This document shows, one piece after another, positions 50,256 to 52,724 of a stretch of DNA of 52,724 nt. The stretch is from contig NZ_SOMN01000037.1 of the NCBI RefSeq assembly GCF_004564235.1, positions 1 through 52,724 of the forward strand, read 5' to 3'. The notes under the pieces are model-generated. The model was given only the letters and a program-made list of their open reading frames with translations, made no database searches and was not told where the DNA came from. Source of the DNA: Cohnella luojiensis. GTDB lineage: Bacteria; Bacillota; Bacilli; Paenibacillales; Paenibacillaceae. Position numbers and translations under genes: made by a program. Each line of letters opens with the position of its first letter. Position 1 is the stretch's first letter.

Positions 50256-50962
50256 TACATTCCACTTTCCTTAATGTTCATATTTAAAATGAATCCAAGT
50301 TTAATTAGATATCTAGAAAAATTATCCAAGAAATCCTGATTGCTATCATGATTAGAATCAATAAAGTTCAAAACATAACAACATCCTTCAGAACTGTACG
50401 TTGCTATCTTCATCGAATCCAATAGAACAGCCAAATTCTTACCCGCGGTTCCGTATAAGGCTATTTCAAATTCATGCTCGCTGTTGTCCTGACACTCCGA
50501 GGCTTTAATTATGGTTTTGATATCATCTTTTAGAGCAATAACATCGTCCGCCGAACCCAGTTTTACATAAGTTGTATAATCTTTTCGCACATAATTTCCA
50601 TAGAAGCTTTTATTTATAAAAGCCCCGCTTTTTTCAAGAATTCCAATGATGTATAGTATGCATTCCCCGACTTTTTGAATGTAAAGATCAAATTCCAAGT
50701 CCGTTATATTCTCCCGAATTGCAGCCATAAAAGCATCTGATTGAATAGACAAATTATAATTATCATACGTCCTAATGGAAATAATTGTGGCTAATACTAG
50801 GCTATTAATATTAAATTCAATATGTAGGTCTTTCAAATTCGAGCGAATCCATTTTTCATCCACAATAGAATGTCCTTTATGCAATAAATAACCTGAGAGT
50901 TCATCGCGAAAATGGATACTATCAAGATATCCGCGACGAAATTTGATACTATCCGAATTCAA
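50255..50962 (-). CDS. Hypothetical protein coupled to the DUF2569-like gene
   Basis: 235 residues from TTG 50962 (GGAGG 7 nt upstream; an in-frame ATG at 51025 has no ribosome site). Soluble, no signal peptide, with helices and a possible beta part (EHEFEIALYGTAGKNLAVLL, GCCYVLNFIDSN). No domain is recognised. It is AT-rich in codon use, unlike the nearby tat genes, which suggests acquisition. It might be an antitoxin or immunity partner of a polymorphic toxin, given decayed RHS sequence 1.2 kb away, but this is speculative. Confidence 0.6.
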   Translation of the reverse strand: MNSDSIKFRRGYLDSIHFRDELSGYLLHKGHSIVDEKWIRSNLKDLHIEFNINSLVLATIISIRTYDNYNLSIQSDAFMAAIRENITDLEFDLYIQKVGECILYIIGILEKSGAFINKSFYGNYVRKDYTTYVKLGSADDVIALKDDIKTIIKASECQDNSEHEFEIALYGTAGKNLAVLLDSMKIATYSSEGCCYVLNFIDSNHDSNQDFLDNFSRYLIKLGFILNMNIKESGM

Positions 50963-51025
50963 TGACTTCCCTCCTTTATGATTGTGGGCGCTTGTACGTA
51001 CATTTTGCTGGACTTGCATTCCCAA

Positions 51026-51424
51026 CGGATGAAGCTTTACTGAAAATGCATGCTCTATCTGGCCATGATGGAAGTCTCCCCTTCAGAAGTATCCTCAGAG
51101 CATAGCGGACTCATTATTAATTGTAAAACTAAATCTACATACTCGTATTCAGATCAAACTTACCAATCGTCTAAATCTTCAATACCGTCTATACTAATAC
51201 GGCTCATTTCTGGGATATCAATAGCATTGCACTGTCCTTTAGACTAATTTGACTTTCATCAAACCTGATCTCTCCCGAGTCAATGCAGATTCTTTTAGTT
51301 TCTTTCTATTCGTTATTATTTTTAAATCAAACAGTACACTATGTTTTGATAACTGGACTAACAGATACTCTCTACAACTTTATTTTGCACACTTAACAAA
51401 AGTCGACGTTTTCCAAACTCTTCT
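51026..51424. other. AT-rich intergenic stretch, no gene seen
   Basis: About 400 bp of low-GC DNA. Only a 65-codon plus-strand frame without ribosome site or recognisable product (51050-51247) is present; no repeats or hairpins of note. Confidence 0.6.
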
Positions 51425-51997
51425 TTAATCTTCTACGGGCCATGCATGATACCAGTGATATGATATCGTCTTTAACTTAAAGGTATGTGGAGAATTTGCA
51501 AATTTAGGTTTTTTCCCATCTGTTGTATAGACCAATGAATATCGGCCATTTTCTATTTCAAAAGCTACCTCATTTTTTCTAACTCTAATTAAGGATAAAT
51601 ATGCCATATCGCCATGACGAAAAGCTTTTTCCACAATTTTCAAAAGAGATTCTTGCTCTTTTTGGCTCATCGTTACTTCAACGAACTTTTCAGTGTTGAC
51701 ATTTTCATATCTTAAATTGACTGTTTCATCAGGATTCTCATTTACAATTATATAAGAGTTTACAATTATATAAGAGTCCTTCATTTGACCTTTGCTATAC
51801 TCACGATAAGCCAAGTTCGCTATAGTCTGGAAATCGCTTTTATAGGTATCAAAATCTCTTACTTTGTACTCCCAAACAGGCACCAGAAAAGTCCCTAGTA
51901 AAAAAATACCAACCCCTAATAACACACTAAATGAAATGATGGCTATCAATAACAATTTAATTAACGATTTAATTTTTTTTGTTTTTATTAATTTCAT
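51425..51997 (-). CDS. Membrane-anchored hypothetical protein with an 18-bp in-frame duplication
   Basis: 190 residues. A basic N-terminus (KLIKTKKIKSLIKLL) and one membrane helix (about 10-37), then an external or cytosolic domain with beta-like strands. An exact 18-bp tandem repeat encodes SYIIVN twice (about residues 74-85). No family is recognised. AT-rich, part of the accessory end of the window, and on the same strand as the neighbouring genes. Confidence 0.65.
   Translation of the reverse strand: MKLIKTKKIKSLIKLLLIAIISFSVLLGVGIFLLGTFLVPVWEYKVRDFDTYKSDFQTIANLAYREYSKGQMKDSYIIVNSYIIVNENPDETVNLRYENVNTEKFVEVTMSQKEQESLLKIVEKAFRHGDMAYLSLIRVRKNEVAFEIENGRYSLVYTTDGKKPKFANSPHTFKLKTISYHWYHAWPVED
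51741..51776. repeat. Exact 18-bp tandem duplication inside a gene
   Basis: tttacaattatataagag occurs at 51741-51758 and 51759-51776, keeping the frame of the 190-residue gene. Confidence 0.95.
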
Positions 51998-52140
51998 TCA
52001 ATCAATCCTTTCTTAATTGTTTCTGAGAATATTACTTTTACAACTTTTCATCAAACTCAATAATGGTTTGAAAAGGCTTGTGTCTTCTTTTAATGCTGTA
52101 TAATGTTCTAAAATATATACCATGACCTTAAACCTACCCA

Positions 52141-52400
52141 TTCTCTTTGATCAGTTACGTCCTCTTCATCCAATGTCACTTTCGTTAGTTGTCCGAGCGC
52201 ATTCCATTCGAATTTGCTGCGGCTGTCGGTAAGCAGACTACCTTGGTCGTCATACGTATAGTCGTATTCCTCGTAACGGGTCAAGTTCTCCCGATGAACG
52301 AGTTAATTGCGGGTATTATACGTATAATTCGTCCCGATGACGGTATATCCTTTGCCGACTTCGCGGATGCGTTAACTATAACCCGTCATCAGATCCCGTT
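52141..52400 (-). pseudogene. Decayed YD/RHS-repeat protein fragment
   Basis: On the minus strand the frame reads YEEYDYTYDDQGSLLTDSRS then KFEWNALGQLTKVT, a textbook YD/RHS repeat pattern, preceded by RIREVGKGYTVIGTNYTYNT. In-frame stops interrupt the fragment twice. Intact RHS proteins are large secreted or surface toxins; only this scrap is here, so a toxin locus has decayed or been rearranged. Confidence 0.65.
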
Positions 52401-52411
52401 GTTCTGACGTT

Positions 52412-52585
52412 CTAAAAGTTCGGTGTGAACGGATAGAACAATCGAATTTTCTTGTTATGCTTCTCGATTCCATTAGAAAGTTCATCGGATTCGGCATGTG
52501 CTGCATAAGTCTGAAAAAGGAACAAGCTGCCGTCGGTTGAATACTGGACGACAGCCTGATTCATAGGCTCAATAAGTAAATTCAT
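52412..52585 (-). CDS. Possible 57-residue small gene or gene fragment
   Basis: ATG 52585 opens a frame of 57 codons (NLLIEPMNQAVVQYSTDGSL...HNKKIRLFYPFTPNF). There is no ribosome site, and it may be a fragment of a larger gene next to the RHS remnant. The sequence looks protein-like (mixed hydrophobic/charged), but there is no family. Confidence 0.3.
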   Translation of the reverse strand: MNLLIEPMNQAVVQYSTDGSLFLFQTYAAHAESDELSNGIEKHNKKIRLFYPFTPNF

Positions 52586-52629
52586 TATATTTATATTCTA
52601 TATAGACGGCAATAAAGAAGCCGTTATAT

Positions 52630-52722
52630 CTATATCTTAATGCAAAGTCGATCAATAATTTTCATCGGACTTTTGCTTATTTCGTCAGTAAAGCCTTTTA
52701 CTGCAGTTCTTATCTCGTCTAC
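52630..52722 (-). CDS. 3' end of a gene entering from the window edge
   Basis: The minus-strand frame, open from the window edge to TAG at 52630, reads VDEIRTAVKGFTDEISKSPM then KIIDRLCIKI. It is likely the last 30 codons of a gene beyond the window; no family can be named. Confidence 0.35.
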   Translation of the reverse strand, partial: VDEIRTAVKGFTDEISKSPMKIIDRLCIKI

Positions 52723-52724
52723 GG

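Noticed and set aside
51050..51247. 65-codon plus-strand frame
   Set aside because: No ribosome site, no recognisable product, in AT-rich intergenic DNA.

Overview
The window reads as chromosomal DNA of a spore-forming, low-to-mid GC Bacillota bacterium, most likely Paenibacillaceae (Paenibacillus/Cohnella-like). This is inferred from strong AGGAGG-type ribosome sites, many TTG/GTG starts, DUF3243 and DUF3900 proteins, a YesM/AraC two-component pair next to a sugar ABC importer, a TnrA-like MerR regulator, and a LexA box of the Bacillus type. No rRNA, tRNA, CRISPR array, insertion sequence or phage gene was recognised.

Layout. 1-6.7 kb: a 52-bp tandem array, a DUF3900 gene, a degenerate dihydroorotate-dehydrogenase-like protein fused to a duplicated membrane domain, a secreted protein, three very small basic or hydrophilic genes, DUF3243, peptide deformylase and a small lipoprotein. 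6.7-9.3 kb: a 51-bp array and a RecB-like nuclease/DinG-like helicase with a LexA box in its promoter. 9.4-12.8 kb: a LacI regulator, a BadF-type sugar kinase and a GH4 glycosidase. 13-16.7 kb: HtpX, a TVP38 membrane protein, and unknowns. 16.7-31.2 kb: a reductive pyrimidine catabolism region. One operon holds amidase-PreT-PreA-dihydropyrimidinase, a second holds an NMT1-type ABC importer-nitrilase-aminotransferase, and a PucR regulator gene with a 51-bp repeat array sits between them. 31.4-35.5 kb: proline dehydrogenase, P5C dehydrogenase, arginase and two small genes. 35.6-36.2 kb: an AraC-gene remnant and another 51-bp array. 36.2-42.8 kb: a sugar ABC importer divergent from a YesM-type histidine kinase and an AraC-type response regulator.

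42.8-49.7 kb is the most striking part. On the minus strand lie a TnrA-like regulator, TatC, ornithine aminotransferase and an enhancer-binding-type regulator that has lost key sigma-54 motifs. Divergently lie a Tat-exported L-amino-acid-oxidase-like flavoenzyme, a Sec-secreted RidA-like protein and TatA. I propose an extracellular amino-acid deamination module: the oxidase makes imines and H2O2 outside the cell, the secreted RidA would hydrolyse the imine to release ammonium, and the module carries its own Tat translocase and nitrogen regulator. A perfect TnrA-type box (TGTNA-N7-TNACA) lies in the divergent promoter region. 49.7-52.7 kb is AT-rich accessory DNA with a DUF2569-like membrane protein, two unknown genes and decayed YD/RHS-repeat sequence.

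A recurring theme is intergenic tandem arrays with a 51-bp (once 52-bp) period but different sequences, at five places. Nitrogen acquisition (pyrimidines, proline, arginine/ornithine, extracellular amino acids) is the common theme of the gene content.
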